Shown here piece after piece: positions 1-6,126 of a stretch of 9,088 nucleotides of DNA. The notes below the pieces were generated by a model. That model saw only the letters and a list, made by a program, of their open reading frames with translations. It had not been told where the DNA came from and did no database searches. Origin of the DNA: Desulfobacca acetoxidans (GTDB lineage Bacteria; Desulfobacterota; Desulfobaccia; Desulfobaccales; 0-14-0-80-60-11); NCBI GenBank assembly GCA_020723225.1, contig DYJG01000068.1, positions 1 to 9,088 of the forward strand, read 5' to 3'. The position numbers were made by a program, and so were the translations under genes. Position 1 is the first letter of the stretch. Each line of letters starts with the position of its first letter.

Positions 1-782
1 GTTTTTTGCTCCTCCGGGGTCATGGGGGTGAAGTGCTGCGCGGCGTGGGCCAGGGCCTTGACCTGGCCCGGGGTGTCGCAGCCGATGACCACCAGGCTGA
101 CGCTTTGGCTCAGGGCGTAGGCCACCAATTCGAAGGTCAATTTTCCCGGCTCTTCCGCCATCCGGGGCAGCAGCCCCCGGCAGAGCACTTTCATGCCGAT
201 GACTCCCAATCCCCGGGCAAAGGCCTCCGCAGCCAGGGGCAGAAAGGAGCGGTCATGGGGCTCCGCGGGATTAACCGGCAGCAGCACCGTGTCGAAATCG
301 TAAAGGTCCAAAGTCCGGCGCAGAATATTTGGATCGTGGTGGCCGGTGACGCCGATAAAGCGGGTCCAGCCCTTATCCCTGGCTTCCCGGAAGGCCTCCA
401 GGATTCCGCCGGGAGCAGTAATGGCCTCCAGGTCCGCGTCGGTGCGCACGTCGTGGATCTGCCACAGGTCCAGATGGTCGGTGTCCAAATTTTTCAGGGT
501 CACCGAGAGATGGGCCATGGCCTCTTTATAGGTGCGGCCGTGGGACTTGCTGGTCAAGAAAATCTTATCCCGATGCCCCTTCAAGCCCTTGCCCAGATAA
601 GCCTCACTCCCCGAATAAGCCCGGGCCGATTCGAAGTACCTGATGCCCGCGGCCAGGGCAGCTTCGATCACCCCTTGGGCCTTTTTCTCCTCACCGAAAG
701 TGCGCAGGATACCCTCGCCGCCCAGCCCCAGGATGGTGGCCTGATGTCCGGTCCGGCCCAGGGGACGTGTGGAAATGGTCAT
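1..782 (-). CDS. Aldo/keto reductase, 3' end cut by window edge
   Basis: This is the first 260 residues of an NAD(P)H-dependent aldo/keto reductase, a (beta/alpha)8-barrel enzyme that reduces aldehydes or ketones to alcohols; the substrate cannot be read from sequence. It starts with ATG at 782, 4 bases after an AGGAGG ribosome binding site (RC of 787-792), and reads MTISTRPLGRTGHQATILG, then LGLGGEG near residues 18-24. The catalytic tetrad can be placed as E51 (in YFESARAYSGSE), Y56, K79 (LTSKSHG) and H110 (LWQIHDV). Position 51 is Glu where classical AKRs have Asp; from memory, YFESARAYSGSE is shared by a bacterial AKR subfamily, so this need not be a defect. Later segments (VIGMKV, VVIGCD) fit the cofactor-binding C-terminal strands. 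The frame is open to base 1, so the C-terminus, including any ferredoxin-like extension, is unseen. It is divergent from uvrC. Confidence 0.9.
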   Translation of the reverse strand, partial: MTISTRPLGRTGHQATILGLGGEGILRTFGEEKKAQGVIEAALAAGIRYFESARAYSGSEAYLGKGLKGHRDKIFLTSKSHGRTYKEAMAHLSVTLKNLDTDHLDLWQIHDVRTDADLEAITAPGGILEAFREARDKGWTRFIGVTGHHDPNILRRTLDLYDFDTVLLPVNPAEPHDRSFLPLAAEAFARGLGVIGMKVLCRGLLPRMAEEPGKLTFELVAYALSQSVSLVVIGCDTPGQVKALAHAAQHFTPMTPEEQK

Positions 783-801
783 GGTTCCTCCTAGAAATCT
801 A

Positions 802-817
802 ACGCAGAGACGCAGAG
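802..817. repeat. Two copies of ACGCAGAG, degenerate member of the CACAGAG family
   Basis: Two adjacent perfect copies of ACGCAGAG (802-809, 810-817), about 20 bases upstream of the aldo/keto reductase start. The unit differs by one base from the ACACAGAG repeats that flank the terminator between uvrC and uppS, so it is probably a minor relic of the same family. Confidence 0.6.
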
Positions 818-822
818 GTAAA

Positions 823-893
823 GGGTTGCGAGTTACGGGTTGCGGGCTGCGGGTAAAAATAACTCGCAACTCGTAACTCGCAACCCGCAACCC
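823..893. repeat. Heptamer-based palindromic repeat (AACTCGC/AACCCGC)
   Basis: The right arm is a run of 7-base units: AACTCGC (861-867), AACTCGT (868-874), AACTCGC (875-881), AACCCGC (882-888), then AACCC. The left arm (823-853) is the same kind of repeat in reverse orientation (GGGTTGCGAGTTACGGGTTG and on). The two arms meet across an AT-rich centre (TAAAAAT), so either strand could fold into a long imperfect hairpin. It occupies most of the divergent spacer between the aldo/keto reductase and uvrC. Confidence 0.75.
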
Positions 894-900
894 TCCCGTC

Positions 901-928
901 TTGACAGGCAAATGCCGCCTGTTATTCT
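901..928 (+). promoter_or_regulatory. Probable sigma70-type promoter for uvrC
   Basis: A perfect -35 box TTGACA (901-906) is followed after 16 bases by TATTCT (923-928), a 4/6 match to the -10 consensus. Transcription would begin around 934-937, a few bases before the ATG at 939, giving an almost leaderless mRNA. This fits the absence of a clear Shine-Dalgarno sequence there. The -10 box is imperfect, so this is a prediction. Confidence 0.45.
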
Positions 929-938
929 AAATGATAAG

Positions 939-2927
939 ATGTCAGAATTCAAAGTAAAGCCCGAATTCCCCTATCCGGCGCTGGCCGGAGCCTTGGAACA
1001 AGTGCCCAAGTCCGCGTGCGGCGTCTATCTCTTCAAAGAGGCCGGGGGCCGGGTGCTGTATGTGGGCAAGGCGGTGAACTTACGGAACCGCCTGCGCTCC
1101 TATCTCCAGAACCCGGAGCGCCACGATCCCAAGACGGACCTGATGCTGAAAAAGGCGGCCCGGGTGGATTTTCTCCTGACCGCCAGCGAACGGGAGGCCC
1201 TGATCCTGGAGCGCAACCTCATCAAGGAACACCGGCCCCGTTTCAACGTCATGCTCCGGGACGACAAGAATTACCTCTGTCTCCGCCTCAACCTGAAAGA
1301 AGAATACCCGACTTTGCGGTTTGTAAGACGGTTTCACGCAGACGGCGCCCTTTATTTCGGCCCCTATTCCTCCGCAAGCATGGCCCGGGAGACCCTGAAG
1401 GTCATGAAGCGGGCCTTCAAACTGCGCACCTGCAAGGAAAGCCGCCTGGCCCCCCGCTCCCGGCCTTGTCTCGAATACCAGTTGGAACAATGTCTGGCCC
1501 CCTGCGCCGGCATGGTGGACTGCGACTCCTACCGCCAGGCGGCTAAGGAAGCGGTGCAGTTCCTGAAAGGCCGGGGCCGGAACCTGGTGAAGCAGCTCAA
1601 GGCGCAGATGGCGGAGGCCGCGGCCAATTTGGAGTTCGAAAAGGCCGCAATGCTGCGGGACCGAATCACGGCCATCGATCAGACTTTAGAGCGCCAGGAC
1701 ATGGCCCGGCCCAATTTTATGGACCAGGACGTCCTGGGCGTGGCCCGGAAAGACGGCCGGGCCCTGGTCATGGTGCTCATGGTGCGGGGCGGCCTGGTCA
1801 CCGGCTCCCGGGAATATTATTTCCCGGACTCCCTGCCGGAGAGCGACCTGCTGGGGGGCTTCCTCAAGCAATACTATACCGAAGAAAGGCCGCTGCCGAA
1901 TGAGATTCTGCTGCCCTGCGACCTCCCGGAAAGGCGGCTGCTCCAAGAGGTCTTCCGGGACCAGAAAGGGGGGGCGGTGCGGTTAGTGATAGGTAAGGTT
2001 GTTGGGGGAGGGGGCCAGGGGCCGGTGGCGCAGGCGTCTGGCCTGCGGACCTTGTCCCCTCCCCCAACCCCTTACATGGGGTTAGCGGGAGAGATCGAGG
2101 GAGAGGCAGGGGAACAAGGTTCTCTTGCTCCTCACTCCAAATCATCCAACCATCGCTCCCGCCTGCTGGCCCTGGCCGGGGAAAACGCCTGGGCGGCCTG
2201 GGAGCGGCGGCAGGTGAAGGTGGAGCCGGGGGATGCGCTCCGGGATTTACAGGCGCGGCTGCATCTGGCCCAACCCCCCGAGCGCCTGGAATGCCTGGAT
2301 ATTTCCACCCTCCAGGGGAGCCAGTCCGTGGGCGCATTGGTGGCCTTTAGCGGGGGCGTGCCGGACAAGTCCGGCTACCGGCGTTTCCGCATCCGGGGAG
2401 TGGCGGGCCAGGACGATTACGCCATGCTCCGGGAGGTGGTCCAGCGGCACTACGGCAAAGAAGGGCAGACGCTGCCGGACCTCCTGGTGGTGGACGGCGG
2501 CCAGGGGCAGTTGAACGTGGTTTTGCAGGCCCTTAAAGAATTGGATTTGTCTCATTTCCCGGTGGTGGGCCTGGCCAAGGCGACGGAACAGGATGGGCGC
2601 CCGGTGCGGGACCGGCTCTTCTTCCCGGGCCGCAAGAATCCCCGCTTTTTTCCGGCCAATGCTCCGGGGTGGCTGTTGCTCCTGCGGCTCCGGGATGAAA
2701 CGCACCGTTTTGCCGTCACCTATCACCGGAAAAGCGCACGCAAAGAGATGGTGGCCTCGGTCCTGGACGGCATTCCCGGCATCGGCCCCAAGAGACGGCA
2801 ACGGCTTTTTCATAAATATCAGGATGTTGAGTCGATAAAGCAAGCAAGTGTGGAAGACCTGGCGGCCATCCCCGGCTTTACCCGCCAGGCCGCAAAAGAG
2901 CTGAAAGAACGGCTGGAAAAAGATTAA
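939..2927 (+). CDS. uvrC: UvrABC system protein C (excinuclease subunit)
   Basis: UvrC makes both incisions around bulky DNA lesions after UvrA/UvrB recognition. From ATG 939 the protein is 662 residues, about 50 longer than usual. Domains in order: GIY-YIG nuclease (G28-V-Y30, Y41-V-G43, catalytic E91 in LILERNLIK); four cysteines C165, C177, C185, C189 with the spacing reported for the UvrC Fe-S cluster; UVR/UvrB-binding helices around 211-250 (EFEKAAMLRDRI); RNase H-like nuclease with D454 (CLDIS), D519 (VVDGGQGQ) and H589 (RDETHRF); and a C-terminal double helix-hairpin-helix (IPGIGPKRRQRL, IPGF) from about 607. All catalytic residues are present. The frame extends up to 840, but that stretch lies in the repeat and probable promoter; 912 is a weaker alternative start. 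Residues about 352-404 come from a palindromic repeat inserted in frame, which accounts for the extra length. Confidence 0.97.
   Translation: MSEFKVKPEFPYPALAGALEQVPKSACGVYLFKEAGGRVLYVGKAVNLRNRLRSYLQNPERHDPKTDLMLKKAARVDFLLTASEREALILERNLIKEHRPRFNVMLRDDKNYLCLRLNLKEEYPTLRFVRRFHADGALYFGPYSSASMARETLKVMKRAFKLRTCKESRLAPRSRPCLEYQLEQCLAPCAGMVDCDSYRQAAKEAVQFLKGRGRNLVKQLKAQMAEAAANLEFEKAAMLRDRITAIDQTLERQDMARPNFMDQDVLGVARKDGRALVMVLMVRGGLVTGSREYYFPDSLPESDLLGGFLKQYYTEERPLPNEILLPCDLPERRLLQEVFRDQKGGAVRLVIGKVVGGGGQGPVAQASGLRTLSPPPTPYMGLAGEIEGEAGEQGSLAPHSKSSNHRSRLLALAGENAWAAWERRQVKVEPGDALRDLQARLHLAQPPERLECLDISTLQGSQSVGALVAFSGGVPDKSGYRRFRIRGVAGQDDYAMLREVVQRHYGKEGQTLPDLLVVDGGQGQLNVVLQALKELDLSHFPVVGLAKATEQDGRPVRDRLFFPGRKNPRFFPANAPGWLLLLRLRDETHRFAVTYHRKSARKEMVASVLDGIPGIGPKRRQRLFHKYQDVESIKQASVEDLAAIPGFTRQAAKELKERLEKD
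1990..2151. repeat. Palindromic repeat element inserted in frame within uvrC
   Basis: A block of nested inverted repeats lies inside uvrC. Outer arms GTTGGGGGAGGGG (2001-2013) and CCCCTCCCCCAAC (2056-2068) match perfectly over 13 bp, and extend imperfectly to about 20 bp (1993-2013/2056-2075). Inside is a perfect hairpin CGCAGGC-GTCTG-GCCTGCG (2029-2047). A second, overlapping palindrome follows: ACCTTGTCCCC (2049-2059) against GGGGAACAAGGT (2109-2120), with AACCCC (2066-2071)/GGGGTT (2078-2083) inside it. The encoded stretch (about residues 352-404) is rich in Gly, Pro and Ser and lies where other UvrCs have a short loop of VP-RGEK type before the LLALAGENA helix. The exact borders are uncertain. 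Possible imperfect terminal repeats are GGTTAGTGAT (1981-1990) and ATCATCCAACC (2141-2151). Confidence 0.8.
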
Positions 2928-3049
2928 CCACAGAGACACAGAGAGCACAGAGAATCACAGAGTAAAAAAGAATGAAGGGTGCGCCAAAGGCGCACCCTTC
3001 ATTTTATTTAACCCTCTGTGAATCTCTGTGTCCTCTGTGCCTCTGTGGT
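2927..3049. repeat. Mirrored CACAGAG repeats around the uvrC/uppS terminator
   Basis: The left arm (2927-2962) is a run of CACAGAG units spaced 8-10 bases apart. The right arm (about 3014-3049) is its reverse complement; the arms match at about 32 of 36 positions. Between them sits the terminator hairpin, so the whole spacer is one large imperfect palindrome. It begins at the uvrC stop codon and ends 8 bases from the uppS stop codon. Confidence 0.85.
2971..3003. terminator. Bidirectional intrinsic terminator between uvrC and uppS
   Basis: A perfect 15-bp stem (AATGAAGGGTGCGCC, 2971-2985, with its complement 2989-3003) closes on a 3-base AAA loop. On the plus strand it is followed by TTTATTTA for uvrC. 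On the minus strand it is followed by CTTTTTT (RC of 2964-2970), a strong T-tract for the uppS operon. Symmetry and its position between converging genes support two-way termination. Confidence 0.9.
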
Positions 3050-3057
3050 GAAATCTT

Positions 3058-3837
3058 TTAATGCCGCGAGTTCGACGCCTCCATGGCCTTGATCTGCTCC
3101 TGGGTGAGGCCGAAGCGGCGCTGCCGTTGGCGGTAGGCTTCCAGGGCTTGATGAAAGTCATCTTCCCGGAAGTCGGGCCACAGGGTCTCGGTGACGTAGA
3201 GTTCGGTATAGGCGGTTTGCCACAGGAGAAAATTGCTCAGGCGGTATTCGCCGCTGGTGCGGATCAACAGGTCCGGGTCGGGCATGTCCGCGGTATAGAG
3301 GCAGCGGGCAAATAAGGCGGCGTCGATGTCTTCGGGCTTGAGTCTCCCGGCCTGGACCTCTTTCGCCAGGGCCTGCGCGGCCTGGACGATCTCGGAGCGG
3401 CCCCCATAGCTCAGGGCCAGGGTCAGGGCCATTTTGGCCCCGGGCGCGGTGGCGGCCGCGGTTTCGGCCAGGTCCCGCTGCACCGCTTCCGGCAGTTGCT
3501 TTAAATTGCCGATGGCCCTAAGCGCAATCTGGTTGTCCTGCATCTCTTTGAGTTCCCGGTGCAGGTAGCGGCGCAAAATGGCCATCAGGACCCGGATTTC
3601 CAGGGCGGGGCGCTGCCAGTTCTCTTCGGAAAAGGCGAACAGCGTGAGGTAAGAGATGCCCAATTTGCGGGCCAGGCGGGCGATGACCCGGACCGATTCC
3701 ACCCCCACGACGTGGCCCTTGACGCGTAAGAGGCCGCGCTGTTGGGCCCAGCGGCCGTTACCGTCCATGATAATGGCCACGTGGCGGGGAATCTTGTTGT
3801 TGTTTTGAGGATGGGAAGGTGCTGGCAAGTCTGTCAC
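3058..3837 (-). CDS. uppS: Isoprenyl transferase (undecaprenyl diphosphate synthase)
   Basis: A cis-prenyltransferase that condenses isopentenyl diphosphate units onto farnesyl diphosphate to make the C55 lipid carrier precursor for peptidoglycan and other envelope polymers; it acts at the cytoplasmic membrane face. The 259-residue length is typical. Motifs: HVAIIMDGNGRWA with the catalytic Asp at residue 25, the FAFSEENWQRP segment around 68-78, and RTSGEYRLSNFLLWQ near 193-207 followed by YTELYVTETLWPDF. It starts with GTG at 3837, 8 bases after the frr stop codon, with AAGG as a weak ribosome binding site. It is the last gene of the rpsB operon and is followed by the two-way terminator, so cdsA, a frequent next gene, is not adjacent here. 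Confidence 0.96.
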   Translation of the reverse strand: MTDLPAPSHPQNNNKIPRHVAIIMDGNGRWAQQRGLLRVKGHVVGVESVRVIARLARKLGISYLTLFAFSEENWQRPALEIRVLMAILRRYLHRELKEMQDNQIALRAIGNLKQLPEAVQRDLAETAAATAPGAKMALTLALSYGGRSEIVQAAQALAKEVQAGRLKPEDIDAALFARCLYTADMPDPDLLIRTSGEYRLSNFLLWQTAYTELYVTETLWPDFREDDFHQALEAYRQRQRRFGLTQEQIKAMEASNSRH

Positions 3838-3845
3838 CGGAGGCC

Positions 3846-4403
3846 TTAAAAGGTCATGATCTCCTTTTCTTTTTCCGCGGCCTGGGCGTCTACCTTTTTA
3901 ATAAAATCATCCGTGATTTTCTGGACTTCTTCTTGCCCCCGGTGGGCGTCGTCTTCCGGCAGCAGCTTATCCTTTTTCAAATCCTTAAACTGCTCGTTGG
4001 CCTCCCGGCGGATGTTCCGCAGGGCCACTTTCGCCTCTTCCCCCATCTTTTTCACCATTTTCCCCAGTTCCTTGCGCCTCTCGGTGGTCAAGGCGGGGAT
4101 GGGCAGGCGGATCAGCTTGCCGTCGTTCACCGGGTTGAGGCCTAAATCGGATTTGAGGATGGCCTTTTCAATATCCCCAAGCACGGTGGGGTCCCAGGGC
4201 TGGACGGTGAGCAGCCGGGACTCCGGCGCAGCCAGGGAGGCCACCTGGCTGATGGGCATGGTGGTGCCGTAGCAATCGACCTTGATGCCTTCCAGCAGGG
4301 CTACGGAAGCGCGGCCGGTGCGCACCCGGGACAGGTCCCGGGCCATGGCCTCCAGGACCTTCTCCATTTTCCGTTTCGTTTCCTCCAGAACCGTATCTTT
4401 CAT
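3846..4403 (-). CDS. frr: Ribosome recycling factor
   Basis: RRF splits the post-termination ribosome together with EF-G. The protein is 185 residues, the normal family length. The N-terminal helix leads to the conserved RVRTGRAS segment (R26-S33), then the domain II beta region (YGTTMPISQVASLAAPESRLLTVQPWD in family-typical form). The C-terminal helices follow, with NPVNDGKLIRLPIPALTTERR and the RNIRREANE stretch characteristic of domain I. ATG at 4403 lies 4 bases after the pyrH stop codon, with GGAGAG of the pyrH 3' end as likely ribosome binding site, so translation is probably coupled to pyrH. Confidence 0.97.
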   Translation of the reverse strand: MKDTVLEETKRKMEKVLEAMARDLSRVRTGRASVALLEGIKVDCYGTTMPISQVASLAAPESRLLTVQPWDPTVLGDIEKAILKSDLGLNPVNDGKLIRLPIPALTTERRKELGKMVKKMGEEAKVALRNIRREANEQFKDLKKDKLLPEDDAHRGQEEVQKITDDFIKKVDAQAAEKEKEIMTF

Positions 4404-4407
4404 CGCC

Positions 4408-5130
4408 TTAGCTCTCCACTATGGTGCCCACTTCCTGGCCCAGCACCACTCGTTTCATATTCCCCGGTTCCAGCAGTTTGAAGACGATAATGGGAATCTT
4501 TTGCTCCCGGGACATGGTCACCGCCGTGGAGTCCATGACCCGCAGGTCTTTCTCCAGGATGTCGAAATAGGTGAGGCGGGGCAGCATACACGCGGCTGCG
4601 TCCTTTTCCGGATCCCGGTCGAAAATGCCCGCCACCTTGGTGCCCTTGAGCAGGGCCTGGGCCCCGATCTCCGTGGCCCTTAAAGCCGCGGCGGTATCGG
4701 TGGTGAAGTAGGGGCTGCCGGTGCCGGCGGCGAAGATCAAGGCCCGCCCCTTTTCCAGGTGGCGCATGGCCCGGCGGCGGATGTAGGGTTCCGCCACTTC
4801 ATGCATGTGAATGGCCGACAGCACCCGGGTGGGCACCCCGGTCTTTTCCAGGACGTCCTGGAGGGCCAGGGAGTTGATCACCGTGGCCAGCATGCCCATG
4901 TAGTCCCCCACCGCCCGCTCGATCCCCTGGGCGCTCACCGCCAGGCCCCGGAAGATGTTGCCGCCGCCCACCACGATGCCCACTTCCACCTTCAGGTCCA
5001 CCACCTCTTTGATTTCCCGGGCAATGGCCTTCAGGGTGTCGGGGCATAAGCCGAATTTCTTGTCGCCGGCCAGGGTCTCGCCACTCACCTTGAGCAGAAT
5101 ACGGCGGTATTTGGGGGTCTCGGGGGCCAT
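4408..5130 (-). CDS. pyrH: UMP kinase
   Basis: Phosphorylates UMP to UDP with ATP, the first step from UMP toward all pyrimidine nucleoside triphosphates. It belongs to the hexameric bacterial amino-acid-kinase fold, usually GTP-activated and UTP-inhibited. At 240 residues it is normal length. Visible motifs: LLKVSGE (12-18) with K14; GGGNIFRG (55-62); DYMGMLAT (76-83); GTGSPYFTTDTAA (136-148), where Ser replaces the more usual Asn; and FDRDP for nucleotide binding. The loop AGDKKFG is ordinary. ATG at 5130 is 7 bases from the tsf stop codon, with TGAGGCGG as a modest ribosome binding site. Confidence 0.97.
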   Translation of the reverse strand: MAPETPKYRRILLKVSGETLAGDKKFGLCPDTLKAIAREIKEVVDLKVEVGIVVGGGNIFRGLAVSAQGIERAVGDYMGMLATVINSLALQDVLEKTGVPTRVLSAIHMHEVAEPYIRRRAMRHLEKGRALIFAAGTGSPYFTTDTAAALRATEIGAQALLKGTKVAGIFDRDPEKDAAACMLPRLTYFDILEKDLRVMDSTAVTMSREQKIPIIVFKLLEPGNMKRVVLGQEVGTIVES

Positions 5131-5137
5131 GGCCGCC

Positions 5138-5989
5138 TCAGGTTCCCAACTGGTAACGGCTGAAACGGACCACCCGGAGTTCCGGACCGCCTGCTTCCTT
5201 GAGCAGTTGGGTGACGGTGATGTCCGGGTTCTTCACGAAGGGCTGCTCCACCAGGCAGTTCTCTTTAAAGAACTTGTCCAGGCGGCCGGTCACCATCTTC
5301 TCGATGATCTTCTCCGGCTTGCCGCTCTCCCGGGCCTGGGCCGCGTAGATTTCGGTCTCCTGGGCCACCACTTTCGAGTCCACGTCCTCCCGGGTGACTG
5401 CCAGGGGATTGGCCGCGGCCACTTGCATGGCCAGATCCTTGGCCAGCGCGGTCAGTTCCGGGGTGACCTGGGCGATGCTCAGCTCCAAGAGCACGCCTAT
5501 GCGTCCGCCGAAGTGGATATAAGCCCCCACCAGACTGCCGCCGGCATAACGGACAAAGCGGCGCACCCGGATATTCTCCCCGGTCTGGCCGATGAGTTCA
5601 TTGAGATAATCCTGCACCGTGAGGCCGGGTTGAGGCTGCCAGGGCTGGGCCAACAGGGCCTCCACCTCCGCCGGCGCGCCGGCCGCGATCTGGGCCGCCA
5701 GAAGCTTGGCAAAATTTTGGAACCCATCGGTCTTGGCCACAAAATCCGATTCGCAGTTTACTTCCACGAGAACGCCGCTCAAGCCGTCACCGGCCACGTC
5801 GGCCACCACCACTCCTTCGCTGGTGGCCCGTTCCGCCCGTTTGCCGGCCACGGCGATGCCCTTCTGGCGCAGATAGGCCACGGCCTTCTCCAGGTCCCCT
5901 TCGGTTTCCTTCAGGGCCTTCTTACAATCCATAAACCCGCAGTTGGTCTTGTCCCGCAGGGTTTTTACCAGTTCCGCAGAAATTTCCAA
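5138..5989 (-). CDS. tsf: Translation elongation factor Ts
   Basis: EF-Ts is the nucleotide exchange factor that reloads EF-Tu with GTP. The protein has 283 residues, the same length as the E. coli factor. The N-terminal UBA-like domain reads LVKTLRDKT then NCGFMDCKKAL (16-26, signature 1, with N-C-G-F where G-A-G/P-M is common). Signature 2 is VNCESDFVAKTDGF (77-90). Core subdomains follow, ending in LRVVRFSRYQLGT. It starts with TTG at 5989. This start is well supported: AGGAGG (RC of 5996-6001) lies 6 bases upstream and the conserved N-terminus begins there. It is separated from rpsB by an unusually repeat-rich 137-bp spacer. Confidence 0.97.
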   Translation of the reverse strand: MEISAELVKTLRDKTNCGFMDCKKALKETEGDLEKAVAYLRQKGIAVAGKRAERATSEGVVVADVAGDGLSGVLVEVNCESDFVAKTDGFQNFAKLLAAQIAAGAPAEVEALLAQPWQPQPGLTVQDYLNELIGQTGENIRVRRFVRYAGGSLVGAYIHFGGRIGVLLELSIAQVTPELTALAKDLAMQVAAANPLAVTREDVDSKVVAQETEIYAAQARESGKPEKIIEKMVTGRLDKFFKENCLVEQPFVKNPDITVTQLLKEAGGPELRVVRFSRYQLGT

Positions 5990-6009
5990 ACCTTGCCTCC
6001 TTACTTAGG

Positions 6010-6040
6010 AGCTGTCAGCTTTCAGCCGTCAGCTTTCAGC
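6010..6040. repeat. Heptamer tandem repeat AGCTTTC/AGCCGTC
   Basis: Contiguous 7-base units AGCTGTC (6010-6016), AGCTTTC (6017-6023), AGCCGTC (6024-6030), AGCTTTC (6031-6037), then AGC. It lies in the rpsB-tsf spacer, ending about 8 bases upstream of the tsf Shine-Dalgarno sequence in the sense of transcription. Confidence 0.85.
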
Positions 6041-6049
6041 AAAAGAAAA

Positions 6050-6077
6050 CTCAAAAAACAGGGCCAAGCAGGCCTCT
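6050..6077 (-). terminator. Possible weak terminator/attenuator between rpsB and tsf
   Basis: Read on the minus strand, AGGCC-TGCTT-GGCCCT can form a 5-bp stem with one bulged base and is followed by GTTTTTTG. This resembles a leaky intrinsic terminator that could lower tsf-to-uppS expression relative to rpsB. The stem is short, so this is only a possibility. Confidence 0.3.
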
Positions 6078-6100
6078 GATTATTGTTGTTATTAACCGAA

Positions 6101-6125
6101 GACCAAAGACCAAAGACCAAAGACC
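6101..6125. repeat. Heptamer tandem repeat GACCAAA
   Basis: Three perfect copies of GACCAAA (6101-6107, 6108-6114, 6115-6121) plus GACC, preceded by a degenerate unit AACCGAA (6094-6100). The array ends one base from the rpsB stop codon (6127-6129). Confidence 0.88.
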
Positions 6126-6126
6126 G

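Noticed and set aside
6..794. Long plus-strand reading frame (262 codons) opposite the aldo/keto reductase
   Set aside because: It mirrors the codon pattern of the minus-strand gene, whose translation shows clear AKR motifs; the plus-strand protein resembles nothing.
840..938. N-terminal extension of UvrC from ATG 840
   Set aside because: It would translate the heptamer repeat and the predicted promoter; the family N-terminus fits a start at 939.
1967..1975. Run of seven G after AAA in uvrC as a programmed frameshift or phase-variation site
   Set aside because: The single reading frame stays open and matches UvrC on both sides, so no shift is needed; length variation between strains could still be looked at.
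2001..2024. G-quadruplex in the uvrC insert (GGGGG-A-GGGGG-CCA-GGGG)
   Set aside because: Only three G runs of three or more are present before a GG; the stretch is better explained as an inverted-repeat arm.
2247..2948. 233-codon minus-strand frame opposite the uvrC 3' half
   Set aside because: Antisense shadow of the conserved UvrC nuclease and HhH domains.
4955..6079. 374-codon plus-strand reading frame opposite tsf and the pyrH start
   Set aside because: Antisense shadow of two highly recognisable minus-strand genes; no ribosome binding site or family motif seen.
6010..6125. CRISPR-like array in the rpsB-tsf spacer
   Set aside because: Units are 7 bases, contiguous and without spacers, and no cas gene is in the window.
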